Shown here piece by piece: positions 16,949 through 25,728 of a stretch of DNA of 64,000 nucleotides. How positions within the stretch are numbered: position 1 is the first letter of the stretch; the number at the start of each line of letters is the position of its first letter. Both the position numbers and the translations under genes were made by a program. This DNA comes from Brachybacterium sp. P6-10-X1 (GTDB lineage: Bacteria; Actinomycetota; Actinomycetes; Actinomycetales; Dermabacteraceae), in NCBI RefSeq assembly GCF_001969445.1, contig NZ_CP017297.1, positions 1,488,001 to 1,552,000 of the forward strand, read 5' to 3'. The notes under the pieces were generated by a model. It saw only the letters and a program-made list of their open reading frames with translations. It ran no database searches and was not told the DNA's origin.

Positions 16949-18516
16949 CGCTGGTCTCCCTGCGCGTCGGTGGGCTCGTCGCCGTCGGTCGCGGGCCGGG
17001 TCGGATCGGGCGGGGTGTCCGGGAGCGGGTCATCGGCGGGGCCGGCGTCCAGCGGGGTGTCCGAGGGCGGCTCGGCGGGGGATCCGGCGTCGGGAGTTCC
17101 GGCGTCGGGAGTTCCGGCGTCGGGCGGGACCGCGCCTCCCGCTGCGGTGGAGGCGGCGGGCGCCGGGGCCGTCGTCCGTGCCCGGCGTACGCGGGCGCCG
17201 ACGCCGGGGTGGTCGATGCGACGCAGGCCGATCAGCGTGCGCACGAGCGGCGGGGCGGCGATGAACAGCACCACCAGCACCTGGATGACCTGCACGAGAT
17301 CCAGCGGGACGCCCTGATTGGTCTCCATGAAGCGGCCGCCGGTGGACAGACCGGCGAACAGCAGTCCCGCCAGCACGATCCCGACGGGGCCTGAGCGGCC
17401 CAGCAGGGCCACCGTGATGGCGTCGAAGCCGATGCTGCCGGCGATGCCCTCGGTCAGGCGCTTCTCGGTGCCCAGCACGTGCACCGCCCCGGCGAGGCCG
17501 ACGAGCGCTCCGGCGACGGCGAGGACCAGGAAGGAGGTGCGGGCCGGGGAGATGCCGGCGACCCGGGCGGCGCGCGGGTTCGAGCCCACGGCGCGGAACT
17601 GGAAGCCGAGCGTGGAGCGGCTCATCAGCCACCACAGCGCCGCGGCGCAGCCGGCGGCGAGGAAGAGCCCGGCGTGCAGGCGGAAGCCGGAGCCCAGCAG
17701 ATGCGGCAGCGCCGCGGAGTCTGCGATCGAGGGAGAGGTGGGCTGGGCCTGGTTCGCTCCGGTGAAGGCGGCGGTCTTCAGGGCGAAGAACAGCAGGTAG
17801 GTCGCGATCCAGTTCAGCATGATGGTGCTGATGACCTCGTTGGCGCCGAAGCGGGCCTTGAGGAAACCGGCGATGCCGCCCCAGACGGCTCCGGCGAGCA
17901 CGCCGCCGAGCAGCGCGAGCAGCAGGTGCACGACGATCGGCAGGTTCCAGGTGAAGCCGATGTAGCCGGCGGCCATGGCCCCGACGATCAGCTGGCCGGT
18001 GCCGCCGATGTTGAACAGCCCGGCGCGGAAGCTGACGGCCATGCCGGCGGAGGCGATGATCAGCGGGGTGGCGACCGTCAGGGTCTCGGTCAGGGGGCGC
18101 AGCCCGGTGGCGAGGGCGGGGAAGAGCACATAGGTGCCGCTGCCGCCGGCGTCCCGCAGATCCTCGGCCACCCGGGCGAAGCCGGGGCCGTCGAACACGG
18201 CGCCGCGGAACATGGCCCCGTAGGCGTGCGTGACGGACTGCCAGATCGCGGTCACGGCGTCGGAGGGCCGGTCGAAGAAGTAGCCGAGGGTGGCGCGGAC
18301 CTCCTCGTCGGCGATGACGATGAGGACCGATCCGATCAGGAAGGCGAACACGAAGCTCATCACGACGACCAGCAGGTCGCCGCGGGCGATCCGCTGGAGC
18401 GTCCGGCTCAGACTCGTCTCGGCCCGCTCCTCGGGCGGCGGCGGCGTCTCGGTGCCCCCGGAGCCGACCCCGGGGGCGGACCCGCTGCTGGCGGGCTCGT
18501 CGACGGCGGTGCTCAT
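16945..18516 (-). CDS. Nucleoside ABC transporter permease (BmpA-associated, first permease)
   Basis: Encodes 523 residues. The membrane core of about 8-10 helices has the permease signature SFRAGLFNIGGTGQLIVGAMAA and ARVAGISPARTSFLVL. The first 40 residues are Pro/Glu-rich. The C-terminal 80 residues form a disordered Ala/Pro/Asp tail containing a short GTPDA repeat (coded by near-perfect 12-bp repeats around 17090-17125), not expected in this family. Start and stop both overlap neighbours by 4 bp, so it is part of a tightly coupled operon with the ATPase and second permease. Confidence 0.88.
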   Translation of the reverse strand: MSTAVDEPASSGSAPGVGSGGTETPPPPEERAETSLSRTLQRIARGDLLVVVMSFVFAFLIGSVLIVIADEEVRATLGYFFDRPSDAVTAIWQSVTHAYGAMFRGAVFDGPGFARVAEDLRDAGGSGTYVLFPALATGLRPLTETLTVATPLIIASAGMAVSFRAGLFNIGGTGQLIVGAMAAGYIGFTWNLPIVVHLLLALLGGVLAGAVWGGIAGFLKARFGANEVISTIMLNWIATYLLFFALKTAAFTGANQAQPTSPSIADSAALPHLLGSGFRLHAGLFLAAGCAAALWWLMSRSTLGFQFRAVGSNPRAARVAGISPARTSFLVLAVAGALVGLAGAVHVLGTEKRLTEGIAGSIGFDAITVALLGRSGPVGIVLAGLLFAGLSTGGRFMETNQGVPLDLVQVIQVLVVLFIAAPPLVRTLIGLRRIDHPGVGARVRRARTTAPAPAASTAAGGAVPPDAGTPDAGTPDAGSPAEPPSDTPLDAGPADDPLPDTPPDPTRPATDGDEPTDAQGDQR

Positions 18517-20084
18517 ACGATCTCCCCTTCGTCGGCGAGCTGCGAGTCGGTGGTGCGGGCACCTTCGGAGACGGCGGTGCGCGCGGCGTCGACCGTGTAG
18601 CCCGCCATCATCAGGCCGAGCACGTCGCGGTCCTCGTCGCCCGGGACGATGCCGAGGATGCTGCCGCCGTACATCACGGCGATGCGGTCGGCGAGCTGGG
18701 TCACCTCGTCGAGCTCGGTGGACACGATGATCACCGGGGTCCCCTGATCGCGCTCGTCGAGGATGCGGCGGTGCAGGAACTCGATGGAGCCGACGTCGAC
18801 GCCGCGGGTGGGCTGGGAGGCGATCAGCAGCGAGAGCGTCCGGTTCAGGGCACGGGCCATCACGACCTTCTGCTGGTTGCCGCCGGACAGCGAGGACACC
18901 GCGGACGCTGCCGATTGCGTGCGCACGTCGTACTCCGGGATCAGCCTCTCGGCGTTCTCGCGGACCTCACCCAGGTGCATCGCCAGGCCGGAGGCGAAGG
19001 GCGGCCGGTCGTGCTGGTCCAGCACGAGGTTCTCCGCGACGGAGAAGTCGGGCACGAGCGCGTCATGGGTGCGGTCCTCGGGGACGAATCCGACGCCGGC
19101 GTCGAGGACCTGCTTGGTGCTGCGGCCGACGAGCTCTCGTCCTTCGAGCCGGGCGGAGCCGTGGACGGTGGTCTCCAGGCCCATCAGCGCCTCGGCGAGC
19201 TCGGTCTGTCCGTTGCCCTGCACCCCGGCGATGGCGAGCACCTCGCCGTGGCGCACCTCGAAGGAGACGCCCTCGAGGGTGCGGACCCCGGCGTCGTCCG
19301 TGACCCGGAGGTTCTCGACCGTCAGGGCGATCTCCCCGGGAGCGGCCTCGACCTTGTCCTGGGCGAGGGAGACCTGGCGGCCGACCATGAGCGAGGCCAG
19401 CTCGGCCTGATCGGCCGACGGGTCGGCCTCCCCGACGACCTGGCCGCGGCGGATCACGGTGATGCGATCGGAGACGGCCTTGACCTCCCGGAGCTTGTGG
19501 GTGATGAACACGATCGAGGTGCCCTCGTCGCGCAGCTGACGCATGATCGCCATCAGCTCGTCGGTCTCCTGCGGGGTGAGCACCGCGGTGGGCTCGTCGA
19601 GCACCAGCACCTCGGCGTGGCGGCTGAGGGCCTTGATGATCTCCACCCGCTGCTGAGCGCCGACGGGGAGGTCCTCGACCAGCGCGTCGGGGTCGAGGTC
19701 GAAGCCGAAGCGGGCGGAGATCTCGCGTACGAGCCGGCGGGCCGCGGCGAGGGCGAGCAGACCGCCGCGGGTCGGTTCGTGGCCGAGCACCATGTTCTCG
19801 GCGACGGTGAACACCGGCACCAGCATGAAGTGCTGGTGGACCATGCCGATGCCGGCCGCCATCGCGTCCCCGGGGTCGGAGAACAACCTCGGGGCGCCGT
19901 CGATCACGATCTCGCCGCCGTCGGGCCGGTACAGCCCGTACAGCACGTTCATCAGGGTCGACTTGCCCGCGCCGTTCTCCCCCAGCAGGGAATGGATCTC
20001 CCCGGGTTCGACGACCAGGTCGATGGCATCGTTGGCCACGAAGGACCCGAAGGTCTTCGTGATCCCGCGCAGTTCGAGCTTCAC
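18513..20084 (-). CDS. Nucleoside ABC transporter ATP-binding protein (duplicated ABC domains)
   Basis: Encodes 523 residues comprising two ABC domains in tandem, as in BmpA-linked (YufO/NupA-type) and sugar (RbsA-like) importers. The first domain has Walker A GENGAGKST and Walker B VLVLDEPTAVLTPQE; in the second, the P-loop region reads GVQGNGQTELAEAL, the usual degenerate form of this class, followed by signature SLSGGNQQKV. Cytoplasmic energy unit for the two downstream permeases. The ATG at 20084 has an AAGAGAA-type ribosome binding site. Two copies of a 24-bp hairpin-forming repeat separate it from the upstream binding-protein gene. Confidence 0.93.
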   Translation of the reverse strand: MKLELRGITKTFGSFVANDAIDLVVEPGEIHSLLGENGAGKSTLMNVLYGLYRPDGGEIVIDGAPRLFSDPGDAMAAGIGMVHQHFMLVPVFTVAENMVLGHEPTRGGLLALAAARRLVREISARFGFDLDPDALVEDLPVGAQQRVEIIKALSRHAEVLVLDEPTAVLTPQETDELMAIMRQLRDEGTSIVFITHKLREVKAVSDRITVIRRGQVVGEADPSADQAELASLMVGRQVSLAQDKVEAAPGEIALTVENLRVTDDAGVRTLEGVSFEVRHGEVLAIAGVQGNGQTELAEALMGLETTVHGSARLEGRELVGRSTKQVLDAGVGFVPEDRTHDALVPDFSVAENLVLDQHDRPPFASGLAMHLGEVRENAERLIPEYDVRTQSAASAVSSLSGGNQQKVVMARALNRTLSLLIASQPTRGVDVGSIEFLHRRILDERDQGTPVIIVSTELDEVTQLADRIAVMYGGSILGIVPGDEDRDVLGLMMAGYTVDAARTAVSEGARTTDSQLADEGEIV

Positions 20085-20106
20085 GGTTCTCTTTTCGTCG
20101 TCCGTC

Positions 20107-20161
20107 GGCGTCGGCCGAGATCATCGGCCGCGGTGCCGGCGTCGGCCGAGATCATCGGCCG
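20107..20161 (-). repeat. Two 24-bp direct repeats, each a hairpin, between the BMP and ATPase genes
   Basis: Identical 24-bp copies start at 20107 and 20138, a 31-bp step. Each contains CGGCCGA-GATCA-TCGGCCG, a perfect 7-bp inverted repeat around a 5-nt centre. Lying between the abundant binding-protein gene and the transporter genes, they may act as tandem attenuating or mRNA-stabilising hairpins; a dimeric operator is the alternative. Confidence 0.7.
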
Positions 20162-20222
20162 GGCGGTCGGACGGGCCGGCCCGACCCGGTCGGGGCCGGG
20201 GCCGCCCCGGGGCCCTCTCGTC

Positions 20223-21338
20223 TCAGGAACCCTGGGGGGACGCCGTGGACTCGACGGTGACCTTGCCGTCGATGATGTCCTGCTTGAGGGCGTCGAGCTC
20301 GGTGACGAGCTCAGCGGGGACGTCGTCCTCGTACTCGTGGAACGGGGCCAGGCCCACGCCGCCGTTGGCGAGGGTGCCGACGTAGGGTTTCGCATCGAAC
20401 TCACCCTCGGACGAGGTGGTGATGACGTCCTCGACGGCGGTGGTCATCTCCTTCATGACGGAGGTGAGGATGACCTCCTGGGCGGCCTCGTCGCTGGAGT
20501 TGGTCTCGTAGCCGTCGGCGTCGACCCAGATCACCGTGCGGTCATCGCCTTCCTTGGCGGAGGCCAGGGTGCCGGCGCCCACGGGGCCCGCGACCGGCAT
20601 GATGATGTCCGCGCCGGCGTTGTAGAACTCGTCGGAGACGGCCTTGCCCTTGGACTGGTCCTCGAAGGTGCCCACGATGGACCCTTCCTGGGTCTCCTTG
20701 TTCCACCCGAGGACCTGCACGTCGTCGTCCTTGGTCTCGTTGTAGTACGCGACGCCGTCGACGTAGCCGTCCATGAAGATGGTGACGGTGGGGATGTTCA
20801 TGCCGCCGTAGGTGGCGACCTTGCCGGTCTCGGTCATCCCTGCGGCGAGGTAGCCGGCGAGGAAGGCGGCCTCGGCGGTGTTGAACTCGATCGGCTTGAC
20901 GTTCTCGAGCTCGATCGGGTTGCCGTCCGCGTCCTGCGCCGTGGAGTCGACGATCGCGAAGTTGGTGTCCTCGTTGGCCTGGGCCGCGTTCCCGGTGGCG
21001 GGTGCCAGCAGGAAGCCGACCGTGATCACGAGGTCGCAGCCCTCGGTGACCATGTTGTTGATGTTGGGGGCGAAGTCCGAAGTGGTCGTCGACTCGGCCG
21101 AGGCCGTCTCGACGCCGAGGTTCTTCTCGGCGGCCAGCAGGCCGTTGTAGCTGGACTCGTTGAAGGACTTGTCGTCCCAGCCGCCGGAGTCGGAGACCAT
21201 GCAGGCCTTGTAGTCGCTGCTGCTTCCGCCGTCGCTGGAGCCGCTGCCGCCTGCGCTCTCCTCGGGGGCGGTGCCGCAGGCGGCGAGGGTGAGTGCGCCG
21301 GCGCCGATCAGGGCGAGCGCGCGCGTGAAGCTCTTCAT
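20223..21338 (-). CDS. BMP family lipoprotein, nucleoside-binding component of ABC importer
   Basis: Encodes 371 residues. A lipoprotein signal peptide starts MKSFTRALALIGAGAL and ends in the lipobox LTLAAC with Cys21 as the lipid site, then a Gly/Ser-rich linker. The mature domain has the BMP (PnrA-like) features MVSDSGGWDDKSFNE and, in mid-protein, AFLAGYLAAGMTETGKVATYGG. It captures purine or pyrimidine nucleosides outside the membrane. The ATG at 21338 has GGAGGAA upstream, and longer in-frame starts would bury the signal peptide. First gene of the operon through deoA, which supports nucleosides as substrate. Confidence 0.93.
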   Translation of the reverse strand: MKSFTRALALIGAGALTLAACGTAPEESAGGSGSSDGGSSSDYKACMVSDSGGWDDKSFNESSYNGLLAAEKNLGVETASAESTTTSDFAPNINNMVTEGCDLVITVGFLLAPATGNAAQANEDTNFAIVDSTAQDADGNPIELENVKPIEFNTAEAAFLAGYLAAGMTETGKVATYGGMNIPTVTIFMDGYVDGVAYYNETKDDDVQVLGWNKETQEGSIVGTFEDQSKGKAVSDEFYNAGADIIMPVAGPVGAGTLASAKEGDDRTVIWVDADGYETNSSDEAAQEVILTSVMKEMTTAVEDVITTSSEGEFDAKPYVGTLANGGVGLAPFHEYEDDVPAELVTELDALKQDIIDGKVTVESTASPQGS

Positions 21339-21415
21339 GGGTTCCTCCGCAGGAGTGCCGGGACCGATCGGGCCCCGAGTCGTCTCGGGCGACTGCTCTG
21401 TCGCGTTCCGGAAGG

Positions 21416-21421
21416 ACCATA
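21416..21421 (-). promoter_or_regulatory. Probable -10 (TATGGT) of the nucleoside uptake operon
   Basis: On the minus strand TATGGT lies about 78 nt before the BMP start, giving a leader of about 70 nt that includes the GGAGGAA ribosome binding site. No convincing -35 box is seen. Confidence 0.4.
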
Positions 21422-21582
21422 GCCCCGCCGTGGCCGCGTCGGAGGCCGTGCCGGCGGCTGGATGGGAACCGTTATGCAATCGACGCGAGCGCGAGACCGC
21501 GGCGTTTCCGAAGGTCGCTCAGGAGGTGACCCCCGCGGGCCCGCCGTGCGAGCACCACCCGCGACAGGTCCGGTCTCCGCCC

Positions 21583-22752
21583 TCAGCGCAGGCGACCGTG
21601 CCCCGTCCCGTCCAGTCCCGCGACGAGACGGGAGAGGTCCTGGGCCCGTTCGTCGGCGAGCACCAGCAGGACGTCCTCGGTGTCGACGATGCTGATGCCC
21701 TCCAGCCCGACCAGGGCGATGTGGCGATCGCCGGAGCCGTACACCGTCGCCGTGGAGGAGACGGCGGAGACGTCGGCGATGCCCAGCACCTGGACATCGG
21801 CGGGGGCACCGCCCGCGCCCGGCTCCCCCACGCCGCCGGGGCCCGACGGTGGATCCTCGCGCAGCTGGCGGGCGAGCGCGGCGAAGTCGCCGACGTCGTC
21901 CCAGGCGAAGTCCGCGGGCACCAGGGCGACCTTCCCCGCGGCCGCGAGCGGCTCGGCCAGGGCGTGGTCGATCGCGATTCTCGTCAGCTGCGGCCAGGTC
22001 CGCTCCAGCACGTCCTGGTACCGGGCCGTGCCGTGCGCGGCAGCGATCCCGCGGGCTCCTCGGGCGAGGGAGGGGATCTGCGCGGCGAGCTCGTCCAGCA
22101 GCACGCGGGCGCGGGCCACGAAGATGCCCGCGTTCCAGGAGAAGGTGCCTGCGGCGAGGAACTGGTCGGCCCGGTCGCGGTCCGGCTTCTCCACGAAGCG
22201 GGCGACGGGATGGGCGCCGACCGCACGCAGCGCGGCGGCCCCCGTGCCCTGCGCTCCCTGCTCGATGTAGCCGAATCCCGTGGCCGGGTGCGTGGGGGCG
22301 ATGCCGAGGGTGACCAGGTAGCCGAGATCGGCCGCCTCCCGCGCGGTGATCACGGCGCGGGCGAAGGCCTCCTGGTCGCCGATCAGGTGGTCCGCCGCGA
22401 AGGAGCCGATCACCGCGTCGGGCTCTTCACGCTCCACGAGCGCTGCGGCCAGGGCGATCGCCGGCATGGAGCTGCGCGGTGAGGGCTCGGCCAGGACCCG
22501 CGCCCGCGGCCCGCCGTGGTCGGCGAGCGTCGTGGCCTGGGCCGTCACCGCCTCGGCGTGCTCGACACCGGTGACGACGATCGGGGCACGGTCCGCGAGC
22601 GGGACCAGACGGTCGAGGGTCTGCTGCAGCAGGGACCGACCGGAGCCGGTGAGGTCGAGCAGGAACTTCGGATGCGTGCGGCGTGAGAGCGGCCACAACC
22701 GGGTGCCGGCGCCGCCTGCCGGGATCACGGGGACGAAAGGAGCCTGAGGCAT
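21583..22752 (-). CDS. manC: Mannose-1-phosphate guanylyltransferase
   Basis: Encodes 389 residues. It makes GDP-mannose from mannose 1-phosphate and GTP for cell-wall glycans. The nucleotidyltransferase signature VIPAGGAGTRLWPLSRR is at the N-terminus, followed by HPKFLLDL. Later signatures include FVEKPDRDRADQFLAAGTFSWNAG split by short family gaps. There is no fused C-terminal isomerase domain, as usual in actinobacteria. The ATG at 22752 is chosen because the signature starts about 10 residues in and a -10 box (TACGCT) ends 6 nt upstream. The gene lies upstream of the BMP operon on the same strand, 244 bp away. Confidence 0.92.
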   Translation of the reverse strand: MPQAPFVPVIPAGGAGTRLWPLSRRTHPKFLLDLTGSGRSLLQQTLDRLVPLADRAPIVVTGVEHAEAVTAQATTLADHGGPRARVLAEPSPRSSMPAIALAAALVEREEPDAVIGSFAADHLIGDQEAFARAVITAREAADLGYLVTLGIAPTHPATGFGYIEQGAQGTGAAALRAVGAHPVARFVEKPDRDRADQFLAAGTFSWNAGIFVARARVLLDELAAQIPSLARGARGIAAAHGTARYQDVLERTWPQLTRIAIDHALAEPLAAAGKVALVPADFAWDDVGDFAALARQLREDPPSGPGGVGEPGAGGAPADVQVLGIADVSAVSSTATVYGSGDRHIALVGLEGISIVDTEDVLLVLADERAQDLSRLVAGLDGTGHGRLR

Positions 22753-22758
22753 ATGGCC

Positions 22759-22764
22759 AGCGTA
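22759..22764 (-). promoter_or_regulatory. Promoter -10 TACGCT for manC
   Basis: TACGCT on the minus strand ends 6 nt before the ATG at 22752, with no Shine-Dalgarno sequence between, again predicting a leaderless mRNA. Confidence 0.48.
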
Positions 22765-22860
22765 TCCGGGGTCCGGAACCGGGCGATCGGGACGCGCCCC
22801 GGCGGCAGCGAGCCGAGTTCGCGGCACTCCGGGATGCACAGAACCTGCACGTCATGGTGC

Positions 22861-22866
22861 TACGCT
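22861..22866 (+). promoter_or_regulatory. Possible -10 (TACGCT) of the sdhCDAB operon
   Basis: TACGCT lies 174 nt before the sdhC start in the 288-bp manC-sdhC gap. It implies a long leader containing a small CCCC-GGGG hairpin near 22875. Only the -10 box is recognisable, so the assignment is tentative. Nothing else is visible in the gap. Confidence 0.35.
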
Positions 22867-23040
22867 GGCTCTGCCCCTGTCGGGGGCGATGATGATGTCG
22901 CCGTGTCGTGAAACGGGCGCCCGCCAGGCGCCCCGAGCGCCGCGAAGGTCGTCCGGGCCCGTCCCGGGGGCCCGCGCGCCCCACCTCTGCGGCGGCGCAT
23001 CCCGCTCCCGCCGCCACCTCGTCGCTTCTGGAGGATCTCC

Positions 23041-23418
23041 GTGGCATCAGCCCAATCCGGGACGCTCTATCGCGGACGCGAGGGCATGTGGTCCTGGGTC
23101 GCCCACCGCATCTCAGGAATGCTCATCTTCCTGTTCCTCCTCGTGCACGTCCTGGACACCGCGCTGGTGCGGGTCTCCCCGGAGGCGTACAACGAGGTGA
23201 TCGGACACTACAAGACCATCGTGTTCGGCCTCGGTGAGGTCGGTCTGGTCGCGGCGATCGTCTTCCACGCCCTCAACGGCCTGCGCATCATCCTCGTGGA
23301 CTTCTGGTCCCAGGGAACGACCCACCAGCGCAAGCTGTTCTGGGGCGTCGTGGTCCTCTGGGTGGTCCTGATGCTCGGCTTCGTCCCCCGCCATCTGATG
23401 CACATGTTCGGAGCGTGA
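23041..23418 (+). CDS. sdhC: Succinate dehydrogenase cytochrome b subunit
   Basis: Encodes 125 residues from a GTG preceded by GGAGGA. Three transmembrane helices are evident. SWVAHRISGMLIFLFLLVHV carries the Ser/His-Arg quinone and heme region typical of SdhC, and FHALNGLRIILVDF supplies the second His/Arg pair. With SdhD it anchors the SdhAB dehydrogenase to the membrane and reduces quinone. First gene of sdhCDAB, spaced 2 bp from sdhD. Promoter candidate at 22861. Confidence 0.93.
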   Translation: MASAQSGTLYRGREGMWSWVAHRISGMLIFLFLLVHVLDTALVRVSPEAYNEVIGHYKTIVFGLGEVGLVAAIVFHALNGLRIILVDFWSQGTTHQRKLFWGVVVLWVVLMLGFVPRHLMHMFGA

Positions 23419-23420
23419 TC

Positions 23421-23879
23421 ATGAGCGCACAGTCCTCCCCCGCGATCCCTGATCCCAAGACCCGCTACGCCCGCACCGGCCAGCGGGGCGTCAACTCCGA
23501 GATGCTGTCCTGGCTGTTCATGCGCATCTCCGGCGTCCTGCTCGTGATCCTCGTCTTCGGCCATCTGTTCGTGAACCTGTGGCTGGGCGAAGGGGTCAAG
23601 GGCATCGACTTCGCCTTCGTCGGCGGCAAATGGGCCTCCCCGTTCTGGCAGGTCTGGGACCTGCTGATGCTCTGGCTGGGCCTCATCCACGGCGGCAACG
23701 GCGTCCGCACGATCATCAGCGACTACGCCCGCAACTCGACGCTGCGACTGACCCTCAAGGGCCTGCTGTACTTCGCGGTGGTCGTCACCATCGTCCTGGG
23801 CACGCTGGTGATCTTCACCTTCGATCCGTGCCCCACCGGTGCCGAGCCGAGCCTGCTGCCTTCCTTCTGCACAGGCTGA
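23421..23879 (+). CDS. sdhD: Succinate dehydrogenase hydrophobic membrane anchor subunit
   Basis: Encodes 152 residues. The ATG at 23421 has GGAG 7 nt upstream and is preferred over an in-frame GTG at 23415 that overlaps sdhC. Three membrane helices; WLFMRISGVLLVILVFGHLF and LGLIHGGNGVRTII contain the expected His residues near heme or quinone. The C-terminal tail after the last helix is short and contains two cysteines. It partners SdhC in complex II. Confidence 0.92.
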   Translation: MSAQSSPAIPDPKTRYARTGQRGVNSEMLSWLFMRISGVLLVILVFGHLFVNLWLGEGVKGIDFAFVGGKWASPFWQVWDLLMLWLGLIHGGNGVRTIISDYARNSTLRLTLKGLLYFAVVVTIVLGTLVIFTFDPCPTGAEPSLLPSFCTG

Positions 23880-23952
23880 GCCCTCCCCCGCAGGCCCACC
23901 CGGCCCCAGTACCTTCTTCCCGGTCGACCTCGAAACGGAGCAGTCACCAGAC

Positions 23953-25728
23953 ATGCAGACCCATACCTACGACGTGGTCATCATCGGCGCCGGCGGCGCC
24001 GGCATGCGCGCGGCGCTGGAATCCTCCGGCCGCGCCCGCACCGCGGTCGTCACCAAGCTCTACCCCACGCGCTCCCACACGGGTGCGGCGCAGGGCGGCA
24101 TGTGCGCCGCGCTGGCCAACGTCGAGGACGACAACTGGGAGTGGCACACCTACGACACCGTCAAGGGCGGTGACTACCTGGTCGATCAGGACGCCGCCGA
24201 GGTCATGGCCAAGGAGGCCATCGACGCGGTGCTCGACCTGGAGAAGATGGGCCTGCCGTTCAACCGCACGCCCGAGGGCCGGATCGACCAGCGGCGCTTC
24301 GGCGGGCACACCCGCGAGCACGGCGAGGCGCCGGTGCGCCGCTCCTGCTACGCGGCCGACCGCACCGGCCACATGATCCTCCAGACCCTCTACCAGAACT
24401 GCGTCAAGCAGAACGTGGAGTTCTTCAACGAGTACTACGTGCTCGACGTGCTGATGACCGGGGACCCGCGCACCGACGAGGGCGTGCGCGCCTCCGGCGT
24501 GGTCACCTACGAGCTGGCCACCGGCGAGATCCACGTCTTCCGGGCGAAGTCCGTGGTGTTCGCCTCCGGCGGGTTCGGGAAGATGTTCAAGACCACCTCG
24601 AACGCCCACACCCTCACCGGTGACGGCCCCGCGATGGCCTTCCGCCGCGGCATCCCGCTGGAGGACATGGAGTTCTTCCAGTTCCACCCGACGGGTCTGG
24701 CCGGCCTGGGCATCCTGCTCTCGGAGGCGGCCCGCGGCGAGGGCGGCATCCTGCGCAACAGCGAGATGGAGCGCTTCATGGAGCGCTACGCCCCCACGCT
24801 CAAGGACCTCGCCCCGCGCGACGTCGTCGCCCGGGCGATGGCCAACGAGGTGCGCGAGGGTCGGGGCTGCGGCCCCAAGAAGGACTACGTCCTGCTGGAC
24901 CTGACCCACCTCGAGCCCGCGCACATCGATGCGAAGCTCCCGGACATCACCGAGTTCGCCCGCACGTATCTCGGGGTGGAGCCGTACACCGAGCCGGTGC
25001 CGGTCTTCCCCACGGCGCACTACGGCATGGGCGGCATCCCCACCAACATCCGCGGCGAGGTCCTGCGCAACGCGACCGACGTCGTCCCCGGTCTGTACGC
25101 GGCCGGCGAGACCGCCTGCGTCTCCGTGCACGGCGGCAACCGCCTGGGCACGAACTCGCTGCTGGACATCAACGTGTTCGGCCGCCGCGCCGGCATCGCC
25201 GCCGCGGAGCACGCCGAGACGGTCGAGATGCCGGAGCTGCCTGAGGGCGTGCAGCTCCCGACCGACGAGCTGCTGCAGCGGCTGCGCGACCGGCCCGCCA
25301 CCGAGGACCGCATCGCCGACATCCGTCGCGAGCTGCAGGAGACGATGGACGCCAACGTCCAGGTGTTCCGCACCGACGAGACCTGCCGTCTGGCCCTGGG
25401 CGACATCGAGGCGCTCAAGAAGCGCTACGAGACCGTCGCGATCCAGGACAAGGGGATGCGCTACAACCTCGACCTCATGGAGGCCGTCGAACTGGGCTTC
25501 CTGCTCGACCTCGCCGAGGTCGTGACGCTCGGAGCGCTGAACCGCAAGGAATCCCGCGGCGGCCACTTCCGCGAGGACTTCGATGCGCGCGATGACGTCA
25601 ACTACCTCGAGCACACCATGGCCTACCGCACCCTGGAGGGTGAGGAAGGGTCCGAGGGCACCACGGTCCGGCTGGGCACCAAACCCGTCGTGATCACCCG
25701 CTACGAGCCGAAGGAGCGTACCTTCTGA
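23953..25728 (+). CDS. sdhA: Succinate dehydrogenase flavoprotein subunit
   Basis: Encodes 591 residues. It oxidises succinate to fumarate using covalently bound FAD. Visible are the Rossmann loop VVIIGAGGAGMRAAL, the FAD-attachment stretch TRSHTGAAQGG (His42), the active-site region RRSCYAADRTGH, HPTGLAGLGIL, HYGMGGIPTN, and the capping motif HGGNRLGTNSLLD. The ATG at 23953 begins exactly at the family N-terminus, though its ribosome binding site (GGAG) is a rather long 12 nt away. Its TGA overlaps the sdhB ATG by one base. Confidence 0.96.
   Translation: MQTHTYDVVIIGAGGAGMRAALESSGRARTAVVTKLYPTRSHTGAAQGGMCAALANVEDDNWEWHTYDTVKGGDYLVDQDAAEVMAKEAIDAVLDLEKMGLPFNRTPEGRIDQRRFGGHTREHGEAPVRRSCYAADRTGHMILQTLYQNCVKQNVEFFNEYYVLDVLMTGDPRTDEGVRASGVVTYELATGEIHVFRAKSVVFASGGFGKMFKTTSNAHTLTGDGPAMAFRRGIPLEDMEFFQFHPTGLAGLGILLSEAARGEGGILRNSEMERFMERYAPTLKDLAPRDVVARAMANEVREGRGCGPKKDYVLLDLTHLEPAHIDAKLPDITEFARTYLGVEPYTEPVPVFPTAHYGMGGIPTNIRGEVLRNATDVVPGLYAAGETACVSVHGGNRLGTNSLLDINVFGRRAGIAAAEHAETVEMPELPEGVQLPTDELLQRLRDRPATEDRIADIRRELQETMDANVQVFRTDETCRLALGDIEALKKRYETVAIQDKGMRYNLDLMEAVELGFLLDLAEVVTLGALNRKESRGGHFREDFDARDDVNYLEHTMAYRTLEGEEGSEGTTVRLGTKPVVITRYEPKERTF

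Noticed and set aside
15587..21422. Long plus-strand open frames opposite the nucleoside transporter genes
   Set aside because: Products are His/Gln/Gly/Arg-rich with no recognisable domain; the minus-strand genes have complete motifs and coupled starts.
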